Source of the DNA: an uncultured Oscillospiraceae bacterium
GTDB taxonomy: Bacteria > Bacillota > Clostridia > Oscillospirales > Acutalibacteraceae
Assembly (NCBI GenBank): GCA_900548545.1
Contig: URKX01000018.1
Span: forward strand, 1 to 42,613
Reading direction: 5' to 3'
DNA length: 42,613 nt
A program made the translations under genes and the position numbers. Every line of letters starts with the position of its first letter. Within the stretch, counting starts at the first letter, position 1. The notes below the pieces were generated by a model. It saw only the letters and a program-made list of their open reading frames with translations. It made no database searches and was not told where the DNA came from. Below, one piece after another: positions 16,584-24,571 of this stretch.

Positions 16584-18626
16584 GTGAACATCAAAAAATG
16601 GGAGGTTGCCCCCCTGGATAAAGAGCGGGCCGCCCAGTTGGCGGAACGGTATTCCCTCCCGTTTTTTCTGGCCATGCTGCTGGAAATCCGAGGTGTGAAC
16701 AAGGAGGAGGAGATCCGCGATCTGCTTTCCGGCGGGCAGCTCTCCGACCCTTTTTTGATGAAGGACATGGACAAGGCCGTGGAGCGGATCCGCCGGGCCA
16801 TTGACAACTTTGAGAAAATTGCGGTTTACGGCGATTACGACGCCGACGGCGTCACAGCCACCTCCATCCTGTTCACCTATCTGGAGGCCGTGGGTGCCGA
16901 TGTGATGTACTATATCCCCCAGCGGGAAGGGGAAGGTTACGGGATGAACCTCCACGCCGTGGAAACCCTTCACCAAGAGGGGGTCACCCTGATTGTCACG
17001 GTGGACAACGGCATCGCTTCTGTAAACGAAGTGGAGCGGGCGGCCCAGCTGGGGATAGACGTGGTTGTCACCGACCACCACCGCCCCCAGGAACGCGTCC
17101 CCAGCGCCTATGCGGTGGTAGATGCCTACCAGCCCGATGACCACGGCCCTTATAAGGACCTTTCCGGGGCGGGGGTGGCTTTGAAGCTGGTCATGGCCCT
17201 GGAGGACGGGGACGCCGGCGCTGTGATGGAAGAGTATGCCGACCTGGCTGCCCTGGGCACGGTGGCCGACGTGGTGCCTGTGCTGGGGGAGAACCGGGCC
17301 ATTGTAAAGGCTGGTTTGGCCATCCTCACCCGGGGAGGCCGGGCCGGGGTGGACGCCCTGATGGAGCAAAGCGGAGTGGGAGGGAAGGCTGCCACTGCCA
17401 CCAGCCTGGCCTTTACCGTGATCCCCCGGATCAACGCCACCGGCCGGATGGGCGCCCCGGAGCGGGCAGTGCGGCTGTTGACCTGTGAAACTCAAGAGGA
17501 AGCCGAACCCCTTTCCGCGGAGATCTGTGAGGATAACGACCACCGCCGGGAAGTGGAGGCCCAGATTGCCAAAGAGGCCATGGAGAAGATCGAGCAAGAC
17601 CCCGCCCTGCTGTACAGCCGGGTGATCGTGGTGGATGGGGAGGGCTGGCACCATGGCGTCATCGGCATTGTGGCCTCCCGGATCACCGAGCGGTTCGGCA
17701 AACCTTGCATGGTCATCTCCACCGACGGGCAAATGGCCAAGGGCAGCGGCCGCAGCGTGGAGGGCTTCTCCCTGTTTGAAGCCATTTGTGCCTGCGGCGA
17801 CCTGATGGAGCGCTACGGCGGACACCCCATGGCGGCGGGCATCACCCTCCCCGCGGAGAACGTGCCCCTGTTCCGGGAGCGGATCAATCAGTACGCTGCC
17901 CAGGTCTGCCGGGAGATGCCTGCCCCGGTCCTGCGTGTGGACTGCAAGCTGAACCCTTCGGCGTTGACCCCGGATATGCCCCAGAGCCTCCGCCCCATGG
18001 AACCCTACGGCAGCGGCAACCCCCAACCCCTGTTCGGGCTTTATGGCATGGAGCTGAAGCAGATCATCCCGGTGGGAGGGGGCAACCATTTGCGGCTGGT
18101 GTGCGCCAAGCGGGGCGCCACCCTCACCTGTATGAAATTCAGCACCCGTCCGGAGGAGTTCCCCTTTGCCCCTGGGGAAGTGCTGGACCTGGCTGTCACC
18201 CTGGAAGCCAAAGAGTTCCGGGGGGAACCTCAGCTTACGGTCAGCGTCCGTGAGGCGAAGCTTTCCGGTTTGAATATGGAGGAATGTGTCCACACCTACC
18301 GGCTGTACGAGAGCATCCGGCGAGGGGAATCCCTCACCCCGGCAGAGGGGGGGGAGGTCCTTCCCACCCGCCAGGACTTGGCTGGGCTGTACCGGAAACT
18401 GGTTTCGTACCAAGGCGCCGCTTTTGGGGTGCAGGCCCTGTTGGGCAGCTTGCCGGGGATGAACCTGGGCAAACTGCTGCTGGGGCTGGATATGCTGCAG
18501 GAGCGGCGGTTAGTTGCCCTGATGGGCGGGGAGGAACGGCGTTCGGCCCAGATCCCGCCCACCCAGGGGAAGGTGGATATTTTCGCTTCACCGGTGTACC
18601 AGCAGGCGAAAGCCCTGGTGAAGTAA
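16584..18626 (+). CDS. recJ: Single-stranded-DNA-specific exonuclease RecJ
   Basis: RecJ degrades single-stranded DNA 5' to 3' in recombinational and mismatch repair. The 680-residue protein carries the DHH phosphoesterase motifs: DYDADG (Asp84, Asp86, Asp88), VDNGIAS, and VTDHHRPQ with Asp164-His165-His166. The DHHA1 domain contains GRSVEGFSL and GGHPMAAG, and an OB-fold region follows (ENPQ-like GSGNPQPLFG). The C-terminal extension beyond the OB fold is longer than in E. coli RecJ and shorter than in B. subtilis. The start is a GTG at 16584 with GGAG nine bases upstream; an open frame reaches back to 16470 but would cover the promoter. It is first in a likely recJ-relA-hemZ-kinase operon. 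Confidence 0.95.
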   Translation: MNIKKWEVAPLDKERAAQLAERYSLPFFLAMLLEIRGVNKEEEIRDLLSGGQLSDPFLMKDMDKAVERIRRAIDNFEKIAVYGDYDADGVTATSILFTYLEAVGADVMYYIPQREGEGYGMNLHAVETLHQEGVTLIVTVDNGIASVNEVERAAQLGIDVVVTDHHRPQERVPSAYAVVDAYQPDDHGPYKDLSGAGVALKLVMALEDGDAGAVMEEYADLAALGTVADVVPVLGENRAIVKAGLAILTRGGRAGVDALMEQSGVGGKAATATSLAFTVIPRINATGRMGAPERAVRLLTCETQEEAEPLSAEICEDNDHRREVEAQIAKEAMEKIEQDPALLYSRVIVVDGEGWHHGVIGIVASRITERFGKPCMVISTDGQMAKGSGRSVEGFSLFEAICACGDLMERYGGHPMAAGITLPAENVPLFRERINQYAAQVCREMPAPVLRVDCKLNPSALTPDMPQSLRPMEPYGSGNPQPLFGLYGMELKQIIPVGGGNHLRLVCAKRGATLTCMKFSTRPEEFPFAPGEVLDLAVTLEAKEFRGEPQLTVSVREAKLSGLNMEECVHTYRLYESIRRGESLTPAEGGEVLPTRQDLAGLYRKLVSYQGAAFGVQALLGSLPGMNLGKLLLGLDMLQERRLVALMGGEERRSAQIPPTQGKVDIFASPVYQQAKALVK

Positions 18627-18654
18627 GAGGTAAGCACTAAAGGAGGGAAGCGCC

Positions 18655-20862
18655 ATGGCATTGGTGGTGCAGATCAGCAGCTTTGAGGAGCTGCAAGAGA
18701 TCATCGAGAACAGCGGCAAGGAGTACGACCGGGAAAAGATCGAGGCTGCCTACCGCTTGGCGGAAGAAAAGCACCGGGAGCAAAAACGCAGCTCTGGAGA
18801 GCCTTATATCATCCACCCCCTGTCGGTGGCGGCCATCCTGGTTGGCCTTGGCATGGACTCCGAGTCTGTTATGGCGGGGCTGCTCCACGACGTGGTGGAA
18901 GATACCGACTGCTCCATCGAGGAGATCCAAAAGCGGTTTGGCCGTGAGGTGGCCCTGCTCATCGATGGGGTGACCAAGCTGGGCAAGATCCCCTACTCCT
19001 CCCGGGAGGAGCAGCAGGCGGAGAACCTGCGGAAAATGCTCATGGCCATGGCGGAGGATATCCGGGTTATCATCATCAAGTTTGCCGACCGGATGCACAA
19101 CCTCTCCACCTTGGAATATATGTCCCCCCAAAAGCAGCGGGATAAAGCGGTGGAGTGCTTGGAGGTGTACGCCCCCATCGCGCACCGTCTCGGTATCCGT
19201 ACGGTGAAGGAGTATATGGAGGATATCTCCTTAAAGTACCTGGACCCTTTGGCCTACCAAGAGATCGAGGACGACCTCTCCTCCCGCAGCGACAGCGCTA
19301 AACAGTTCATCGAGGATACCAAGGCTATGATCCGCAGCCGGGTGGAGATCTCCATCCCCAACGTGTATATTGAAGGCCGTGTGAAGAGCGTTTACGGCAT
19401 TTACCGGAAGATGTTCGTCCAGGGCAAGAGCTTTGAAGAGATCTACGATGTGTTTGCGGTGCGGGTCATCGTGGATACCATTGAGGACTGCTATAACGTC
19501 TTGGGCATTGTCCACGATATGTTCCAGCCCCTGCCCAACCGGTTCAAAGACTATATTTCCATGCCCAAGCCCAATATGTACCAGTCCCTGCACACCACCG
19601 TGATCACCAAGGCCGGGGTGCCTTTCGAGGTGCAGATCCGCACCTGGGAGATGCACCACACAGCGGAATACGGCATCGCGGCCCACTGGAAGTATAAATT
19701 GGGGATGTCCGCCAAGGATTCGGACAACTCTGCTTTGGATGACCGGCTGGCCTGGATCCGCCAGATGCTGGAAAACCAAGCGGAAAGCGAGGACATTACA
19801 GACCTTGTTCACTCTATCAAAAGCGACCTGATCCCCGAGGAAGTGTTCGTATTCACCCCCAAGGGGGACGTTGTCAACCTGCCCATGGGCTCCACGGTCA
19901 TCGACTTCGCCTATGCCATCCACAGCGCCGTGGGCAACCGGATGATCGGCGCCAAAGTGGACAAACGGATCGTCCCCCTGGACTACAAGGTGAAAACCGG
20001 CGAAATCATCGAGATCATCACTACCAAAGAGGCGGGGAAAGGCCCCAACCGGGACTGGCTCACCCTGGTGCGCACCAGCGAGGCCCGGAACAAGATCCGC
20101 GCTTGGTTTAAAAAAGAAAAGCGGGATGAAAACATCATCGAGGGAAAGGCGGAGCTGGAGCGGGAGTTTAAGCGCAGCAATATCCGCATGACCCGGGAAC
20201 TGATGGACTATATGATCGAAAGCGTGGGTAGGCGCCACAACTGTTCCACCGAGGACGACTTCTATGCGGCCATCGGCTATGGGGGCATCCAGTTGTGGAA
20301 AGTGCTGCCCCGTGTCAAAGAGGAGGCCCTCCGCTTGCAGAAGCTGGCCTCTCCCGAGCCGCAGGACGAATTGCCCCCGCCTATTTCCCCCGAGCCCAAA
20401 CAACGGGTGGCCAGCGGCGTGCTGGTGGACGGTATGGACAATTGCCTGATCAAATTCTCCCGTTGCTGCAACCCTTTGCCCGGGGACGAGATCATAGGGT
20501 TTATCACACGGGGCTTTGGGGTGTCTATCCACAAGCGCAGCTGCAACAATGTGCCCCGGGACTTGACCCAGTGTCCCGAGCCGGAGCGCTGGGTCAACGC
20601 CCACTGGGCCGGGGATGTGAAGGACGATTTCAAATCCACCCTGCACATTGTGGCGGTGGACCGGGGCGGCCTGCTGGCAGACGTGACCCAGCAGCTCTCC
20701 AATATGAAGATCTTCATTCACGCTTTGAATTCCCGTCAGGAGCGGGGCAGCAACAATGCCTTTATTTCGGCCACCATTTCCATCAATGGCTTGCCCCAGC
20801 TGCAAAATATCATCGAACGGTTGAGCAAGATCCCCGGTGTGCTTTCCATAGACCGGAGCTGA
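18655..20862 (+). CDS. relA: Bifunctional (p)ppGpp synthetase/hydrolase RelA/SpoT
   Basis: The 735-residue protein is a long Rsh enzyme that makes and degrades the alarmone (p)ppGpp in the stringent response. The HD hydrolase domain is intact: His54 (IIHPLSVAA) and His78-Asp79 with Glu82-Asp83 (LLHDVVEDT). The synthetase domain shows GRVKSVYGIYRKM, VFAVRVIVDT and PKPNMYQSLHT. A TGS domain (VFVFTPKGDVVNLP) follows, then a conserved-Cys region (FSRCCNPLPGDEI) and a C-terminal ACT domain. Retention of the HD residues suggests both activities, as in other Firmicutes. AAAGGAGGG precedes the ATG, 28 bases after recJ. Confidence 0.96.
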   Translation: MALVVQISSFEELQEIIENSGKEYDREKIEAAYRLAEEKHREQKRSSGEPYIIHPLSVAAILVGLGMDSESVMAGLLHDVVEDTDCSIEEIQKRFGREVALLIDGVTKLGKIPYSSREEQQAENLRKMLMAMAEDIRVIIIKFADRMHNLSTLEYMSPQKQRDKAVECLEVYAPIAHRLGIRTVKEYMEDISLKYLDPLAYQEIEDDLSSRSDSAKQFIEDTKAMIRSRVEISIPNVYIEGRVKSVYGIYRKMFVQGKSFEEIYDVFAVRVIVDTIEDCYNVLGIVHDMFQPLPNRFKDYISMPKPNMYQSLHTTVITKAGVPFEVQIRTWEMHHTAEYGIAAHWKYKLGMSAKDSDNSALDDRLAWIRQMLENQAESEDITDLVHSIKSDLIPEEVFVFTPKGDVVNLPMGSTVIDFAYAIHSAVGNRMIGAKVDKRIVPLDYKVKTGEIIEIITTKEAGKGPNRDWLTLVRTSEARNKIRAWFKKEKRDENIIEGKAELEREFKRSNIRMTRELMDYMIESVGRRHNCSTEDDFYAAIGYGGIQLWKVLPRVKEEALRLQKLASPEPQDELPPPISPEPKQRVASGVLVDGMDNCLIKFSRCCNPLPGDEIIGFITRGFGVSIHKRSCNNVPRDLTQCPEPERWVNAHWAGDVKDDFKSTLHIVAVDRGGLLADVTQQLSNMKIFIHALNSRQERGSNNAFISATISINGLPQLQNIIERLSKIPGVLSIDRS

Positions 20863-20882
20863 TTTGAAAAGAGAGGTATACC

Positions 20883-22364
20883 ATGGAGCTGTTCCTCAGC
20901 GGACCTTCTTTCCGCTATGAATGTGAAAACCTGTGCCGGCTGTTTTTCCCTTACAGCCCTGTCAAAGTGGAGCAATGGGAAGAACCCGCCCCGCCCAAAC
21001 CCGGGGAAGGCCCTTGGGCTTGGGCAGTCATAGTGGAGGGGGAAGGGGCGTATCAGTATAGGGTCACGGTATCCGACGGGCAGCGGCAGCTTTCCCGCCG
21101 GGACCAGGATCCCGCCCTGCTGGAGTACGCCATGACCAACCTTCTCTACAGTGCTTTTGTAGAGCTTTTGGGTGTCCATCCTGCCTGGGGGATGCTCACC
21201 GGGATCCACCCGGTAAAGCTGTTGCGCCAGTATGTGGAGGAGCGGGGGGAAGCCCCCGGCGTGGAGTACTTCCAAACCCACTGCCACGTCACCCCAGCCA
21301 GGGCGGACTTGGCCCGGCGGGTGCTGCAAGCCCAGGCCCCCGCGGTGGAGGCCCTGGATGACAACGACTTCAGCCTGTACGTGTCCATCCCTTTTTGCCC
21401 CACCCGGTGCGCCTACTGTTCCTTTGTTTCCCAAGACGTGGAGCACGCCAAAAAACTGATGGATCCCTACTTTGAGCTGCTTTTAAAAGAGATTGAAAAG
21501 GTTTCCCAGGTGACCAAGGATCTGGGCCTCACCCTTGCCACAGTCTATGTGGGCGGGGGGACCCCCACCACCCTGAGCGCCTCCCAGCTTTCCATTCTGT
21601 GCCGGAAGATCCGCCAGTCCTTTGACTTCTCCCGGTGCACCGAATTCACCGTGGAAGCCGGCCGCCCGGACACCATCACCCGGGAGAAGCTGCTGGCCCT
21701 GCGGGAAGCCGGCATCAGCCGCATCAGCATCAACCCCCAGTCCCTGTCGGACCAGGTGCTGAAGAATATCGGCCGCCGCCATTCCGCCCAGGATGTGCTG
21801 GAAGCTTTCGCTCTGGCCAAGGAGCTGGGCTTTACCAACACTAACGCCGATTTGATTGTGGGCTTGCCGGGGGACAGCCTGGAGAGCTTCCAAAAGACCC
21901 TGGAAGGGGTCATTGGCCTGGGGGCCTCCAACGTAACGGTGCACTCCCTGGCCCTGAAGCGGTCGGCCCGGCTGAATGCTCCCGGGGGCGACCTGTCCCT
22001 CCACGCAAAAAGCGAGGAAACCGCCGCCATGATGGATTATTCTATTGCCCGGCTGACCCAGGAAGGCTTTGAACCCTATTACCTCTACCGCCAGACCCGC
22101 ATGGCCGGCAACCTGGAAAATACCGGGTGGGCCAAGCCCGGTTCCATCTGCCGGTACAATATCTATACCATGGATGAATCCAACTCGGTGATCGCCTGTG
22201 GGGCGGGAGGGGTATCCAAGCTGAAAGACCCCTACAGCGGCCGGTTGGAACGGATCTTTAACTTTAAATACCCCACCGAGTACATCACCCGCAACGAAGA
22301 GATCCTCAGCCGAAAGGACGGTGTCACCCAACTGTATGAGCAATTTCGCCAGCGGCTACGTTAA
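20883..22364 (+). CDS. hemZ: HemZ-type coproporphyrinogen dehydrogenase-like radical SAM protein
   Basis: HemZ is an oxygen-independent coproporphyrinogen oxidase-like radical SAM protein; the porphyrin role is inferred from the B. subtilis homologue and is not proven for clostridial members. The 493-residue protein has an N-terminal domain of about 160 residues, then the radical SAM cluster motif CPTRCAYC with Cys172, Cys176 and Cys179, preceded by the family YVSIPF. Further features are VYVGGGTPTTLSASQ and DLIVGLPGDSLESF. AGAGGT precedes the ATG, 20 bases after relA. Its 3' end overlaps the nucleoside kinase gene by 29 bases. Confidence 0.92.
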   Translation: MELFLSGPSFRYECENLCRLFFPYSPVKVEQWEEPAPPKPGEGPWAWAVIVEGEGAYQYRVTVSDGQRQLSRRDQDPALLEYAMTNLLYSAFVELLGVHPAWGMLTGIHPVKLLRQYVEERGEAPGVEYFQTHCHVTPARADLARRVLQAQAPAVEALDDNDFSLYVSIPFCPTRCAYCSFVSQDVEHAKKLMDPYFELLLKEIEKVSQVTKDLGLTLATVYVGGGTPTTLSASQLSILCRKIRQSFDFSRCTEFTVEAGRPDTITREKLLALREAGISRISINPQSLSDQVLKNIGRRHSAQDVLEAFALAKELGFTNTNADLIVGLPGDSLESFQKTLEGVIGLGASNVTVHSLALKRSARLNAPGGDLSLHAKSEETAAMMDYSIARLTQEGFEPYYLYRQTRMAGNLENTGWAKPGSICRYNIYTMDESNSVIACGAGGVSKLKDPYSGRLERIFNFKYPTEYITRNEEILSRKDGVTQLYEQFRQRLR

Positions 22365-23292
22365 ATATATCAACCACCTGGAGCAGATCAACGACGCGGC
22401 GGTGAACGGTCCCGCCCGGATGATCGAAGAGGTGGAGGACGCCTACCATGACCACCTGGAAAATATTGCCCGGAATATCACCCGGCATCACCGGGGCGTG
22501 CGGGTCATCATGCTTTCCGGCCCCAGCAGCAGCGGCAAGACCACCACAGCCCACCTGCTGCGGGATTTCCTCACCGAATATGGCGCCAAGTGCACCATTG
22601 TGTCCTTGGACGACTTTTACCGGGGGGTGGGCCTTGCGCCCAAGCTGCCCGACGGCCGGTTCGACTACGAGTCGGTGGAGGCCCTGGACCGGGAAGCCAT
22701 CCAAGAGTGCCTGCTGAATATCACCACTACGGGGAAGTTTTCTGTGCCCCATTATAATTTCGCTTTGGGACGCCCGGAAGGGGAGTGCCGCCGCTATGAG
22801 ATCGGCCCCGATGAAATGGTCATCGTGGAGGGCATCCACGGCTTGAACCCTGTGTTCACCAAGAAGCTGCCGGAGGGCAGCTGTGTGAAGCTGTACGTCA
22901 GTGTGAAGCAGCAGGTCAAGTCCGCCAATGGGGAGGTGTTTTCCCCCATGGATTTACGCCTGGTGCGCCGCATCGTCCGGGATGTCCAATTCCGCGACAC
23001 CTCCCCGGAGAGCACGATCTCCATGTGGCCCCAGGTGGTGAAGGGGGAGGACCGGTACATCCGCCCTTACCGTCTGTCCGCTGATTATACCGTGAACTCC
23101 ATCCATATCTACGAGCCCTGCGTTATGCGGGTTGTGGCCATCCCGCTGCTGCGCGCCATCGCGGAGGACAGCCCCTATTACCGCAAGGCCCGGGATTTGG
23201 AATCCCGGTTGATGCGCTTTGAACCTATCGACCCTGCCCTGGTGCCGGGAAATTCCATGCTTCGGGAGTTTTTAGGGCCGAGACAGGAATGA
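22336..23292 (+). CDS. Uridine kinase-like nucleoside kinase
   Basis: The 318-residue protein is a P-loop kinase of the phosphoribulokinase/uridine kinase family. An N-terminal helical segment is followed by Walker A GPSSSGKTT at residues 62-70, the substrate region VSLDDFYRG and VIVEGIHGLNP, and RRIVRDVQFRDTSPEST. It resembles the C-terminal kinase part of larger clostridial proteins that also carry TGS and threonyl-tRNA-synthetase-like domains; those are absent here. The start is uncertain: ATG 22336 overlaps hemZ by 29 bases, and an in-frame GTG at 22321 sits only two bases from AAAGGA. It is the last gene of the recJ operon. The nucleoside substrate is not certain. Confidence 0.85.
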   Translation: MSNFASGYVKYINHLEQINDAAVNGPARMIEEVEDAYHDHLENIARNITRHHRGVRVIMLSGPSSSGKTTTAHLLRDFLTEYGAKCTIVSLDDFYRGVGLAPKLPDGRFDYESVEALDREAIQECLLNITTTGKFSVPHYNFALGRPEGECRRYEIGPDEMVIVEGIHGLNPVFTKKLPEGSCVKLYVSVKQQVKSANGEVFSPMDLRLVRRIVRDVQFRDTSPESTISMWPQVVKGEDRYIRPYRLSADYTVNSIHIYEPCVMRVVAIPLLRAIAEDSPYYRKARDLESRLMRFEPIDPALVPGNSMLREFLGPRQE

Positions 23293-23362
23293 GCGAAATG
23301 GGAACCCCCTTGCCTGTGGGAAATCTTAAGGGATTTTTAATAGATTTGAAAGGCAAAATGCT

Positions 23363-23390
23363 TTGACTTTTTCCAGATCTCAGGTATAAT
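23363..23390 (+). promoter_or_regulatory. Strong sigma-A promoter of the zinc-ribbon coiled-coil gene
   Basis: TTGACT (23363-23368), 16-base spacer, TATAAT (23385-23390), about 55 bases ahead of the ATG at 23445. Confidence 0.8.
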
Positions 23391-23444
23391 GAAACCATAG
23401 GAAGCACGCTTCCAGATTGGATTGAGAAAAGGAGGACTACTATC

Positions 23445-23813
23445 ATGGGAATTTTAGATGACGTGATGATAAACGCCAAAACCGCCGCAGAGGCCGTGGG
23501 GAAAAAGGCCGGCCAGATCGTGGATGTTTCCAAGCTGCGCTTTAACGTAGCCGAGCTCAACGCCGAGCTGAGCAAGCGCTATGAGGCTCTGGGAGAGTAT
23601 CTTTACGAGAACTGCCGGGAATGTCTGGCGGAAGATGCCGAGGCTGTGGGTAAAATGGCCGAGATCGATGAGCTGGTAAACCAGCGCAATGTCCTCACCA
23701 AAGAGTTGGTGGATAAGCAGAACAAGGTGGTTTGCCCCGTGTGCGGCAAACAGAGTCCTATCACGGCTTCTTTCTGCTCCAACTGTGGCGCAAAACTGAA
23801 CACGGAAGAGTAA
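23445..23813 (+). CDS. Small helical protein with C-terminal zinc ribbon
   Basis: The 122-residue protein has a mainly alpha-helical, probably coiled-coil body (residues about 10-95, rich in Ala, Glu and Lys) and a C-terminal zinc ribbon with Cys97/Cys100 and Cys111/Cys114 (CPVCGKQ and CSNCGAK). No membrane segment or signal peptide is seen, so it should be cytoplasmic. AAAGGAGG precedes the ATG, and it has its own strong promoter and terminator, so it is probably well expressed as a single gene. Similar short proteins are common in clostridia and uncharacterised. Confidence 0.85.
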   Translation: MGILDDVMINAKTAAEAVGKKAGQIVDVSKLRFNVAELNAELSKRYEALGEYLYENCRECLAEDAEAVGKMAEIDELVNQRNVLTKELVDKQNKVVCPVCGKQSPITASFCSNCGAKLNTEE

Positions 23814-23836
23814 AGCGAAAACTTGCCAAATGTCTC

Positions 23837-23871
23837 AAAAGGGCCTGTTGCACAATGCAACAGGCCCTTTT
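23837..23871. terminator. Bidirectional terminator after the zinc-ribbon gene
   Basis: A perfect 16-pair stem (23837-23852 with 23856-23871) reads AAAAGGGCCTGTTGCA on the left arm with a three-base loop. It lies between converging genes and can act on both strands. Confidence 0.85.
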
Positions 23872-23897
23872 GGCTGCGCCTTTCCTCCAGAGGGAGG

Positions 23898-24086
23898 TCA
23901 CAGGTCATCGATCTTCATCTTTTCCAGCTCTTTCTCCTGGGAGCGCCGCTGGGCAGCCCGCAGGAATTCCTCCCGCTTTTTTCGCTCGTTTTTCCGAACC
24001 GCCAAAAAGACGCCCAGCCCAATAACTAGCGCCAAGAGGAACAGGATGGGGAAGATCAAAAGTAGCAATGTGCCTGCCATGCTCAT
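23898..24086 (-). CDS. Small single-pass membrane protein
   Basis: The 62-residue protein has a hydrophobic helix at about residues 6-29 (LLLLIFPILFLLALVIGLGV) followed by a strongly charged cytoplasmic tail (RKNERKKREEF) ending MKIDDL. The ATG at 24086 has AGGAGG eight bases upstream. It starts one base after the stop of the DUF2089-like gene, so the two are coexpressed. No family recognised. It may be the membrane partner or target of the regulator. Confidence 0.75.
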   Translation of the reverse strand: MSMAGTLLLLIFPILFLLALVIGLGVFLAVRKNERKKREEFLRAAQRRSQEKELEKMKIDDL

Positions 24087-24087
24087 C

Positions 24088-24387
24088 TCAAGAACCTCCT
24101 TTTTGTTTTTTATATTCGGTGATGAGAAGCTTTGCTGTGTCGAAATCCAGCTTCTCGTTTAAAGCCAGCCGCTTGACCAGGGCCACAAAGGGGTCCCCGG
24201 CGTATTCCTCCCCCAGCCGCACCTTTTGGATGATCTTATCCAACCGCAGCCGCACGGTGGGGTAGGTGACCCCGTACAGCCCTGCGATCTCTTTTAAGGA
24301 CCCGGAACACAGCAGGAAGTTTTTCAAAAAGGCCACGTCTTCCTCTTCCAGCTCGGCCATCCAGTCCGGTACCACTTGGATCCCCAC
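24088..24387 (-). CDS. DUF2089-like helix-turn-helix protein
   Basis: The 99-residue protein resembles the DUF2089 family, which pairs a helix-turn-helix with a short helical tail. The segment DVAFLKNFLLCSGSLKEIAGLYGVTYPTVRLRLDKI is a sigma-factor-like HTH with GVTYPTVRLRL the likely recognition helix. The N-terminal zinc ribbon found in longer family members is absent. Its start is a GTG at 24387 preceded by AAAGGAGGG, and it has a near-consensus promoter. It likely regulates transcription, perhaps of its own operon with the small membrane protein. The family assignment is from pattern memory. Confidence 0.8.
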   Translation of the reverse strand: MGIQVVPDWMAELEEEDVAFLKNFLLCSGSLKEIAGLYGVTYPTVRLRLDKIIQKVRLGEEYAGDPFVALVKRLALNEKLDFDTAKLLITEYKKQKGGS

Positions 24388-24430
24388 AGGTTTTTTTCCC
24401 TCCTTTTCTCAGAGAACTTTCACTATATTG

Positions 24431-24459
24431 AGTATAAACTTTAATAAAATGGAAGTCAA
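24431..24459 (-). promoter_or_regulatory. Sigma-A promoter of the DUF2089-like operon
   Basis: On the minus strand TTGACT (24459-24454), a 17-base spacer and TATACT (24436-24431). Confidence 0.8.
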
Positions 24460-24502
24460 GATAAAAGAAAAATCTTTATAATTTTGTAAGAAGGGCTTCT
24501 GC

Positions 24503-24531
24503 AAATATCGAGCCCACCTGTTTCATAGACA
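24503..24531 (+). promoter_or_regulatory. Sigma-E-like motif upstream of spoVB
   Basis: AAATATC (24503-24509), 14 bases, CATAGACA (24524-24531). The sigma-E consensus is KMATATT-N14-CATACANT; spacing is exact and most positions match. In B. subtilis spoVB is mother-cell expressed. Tentative. Confidence 0.3.
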
Positions 24532-24571
24532 TGGGGAAGAAGGATCTTTCCAAAACAGAGGAGGGCAAAGC

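Noticed and set aside
16413..18413. 666-codon open frame antisense to recJ, and similar long antisense frames over murC, relA and the sulfhydrylase gene
   Set aside because: High GC content leaves the complementary frames open; the translations are His/Gly/Val-rich, match no family and lack ribosome sites.
23293..23340. CCCTT/AAGGG pairing followed by ATTTTT after the nucleoside kinase gene
   Set aside because: The stem is short with a long loop, too weak to call a terminator with confidence.
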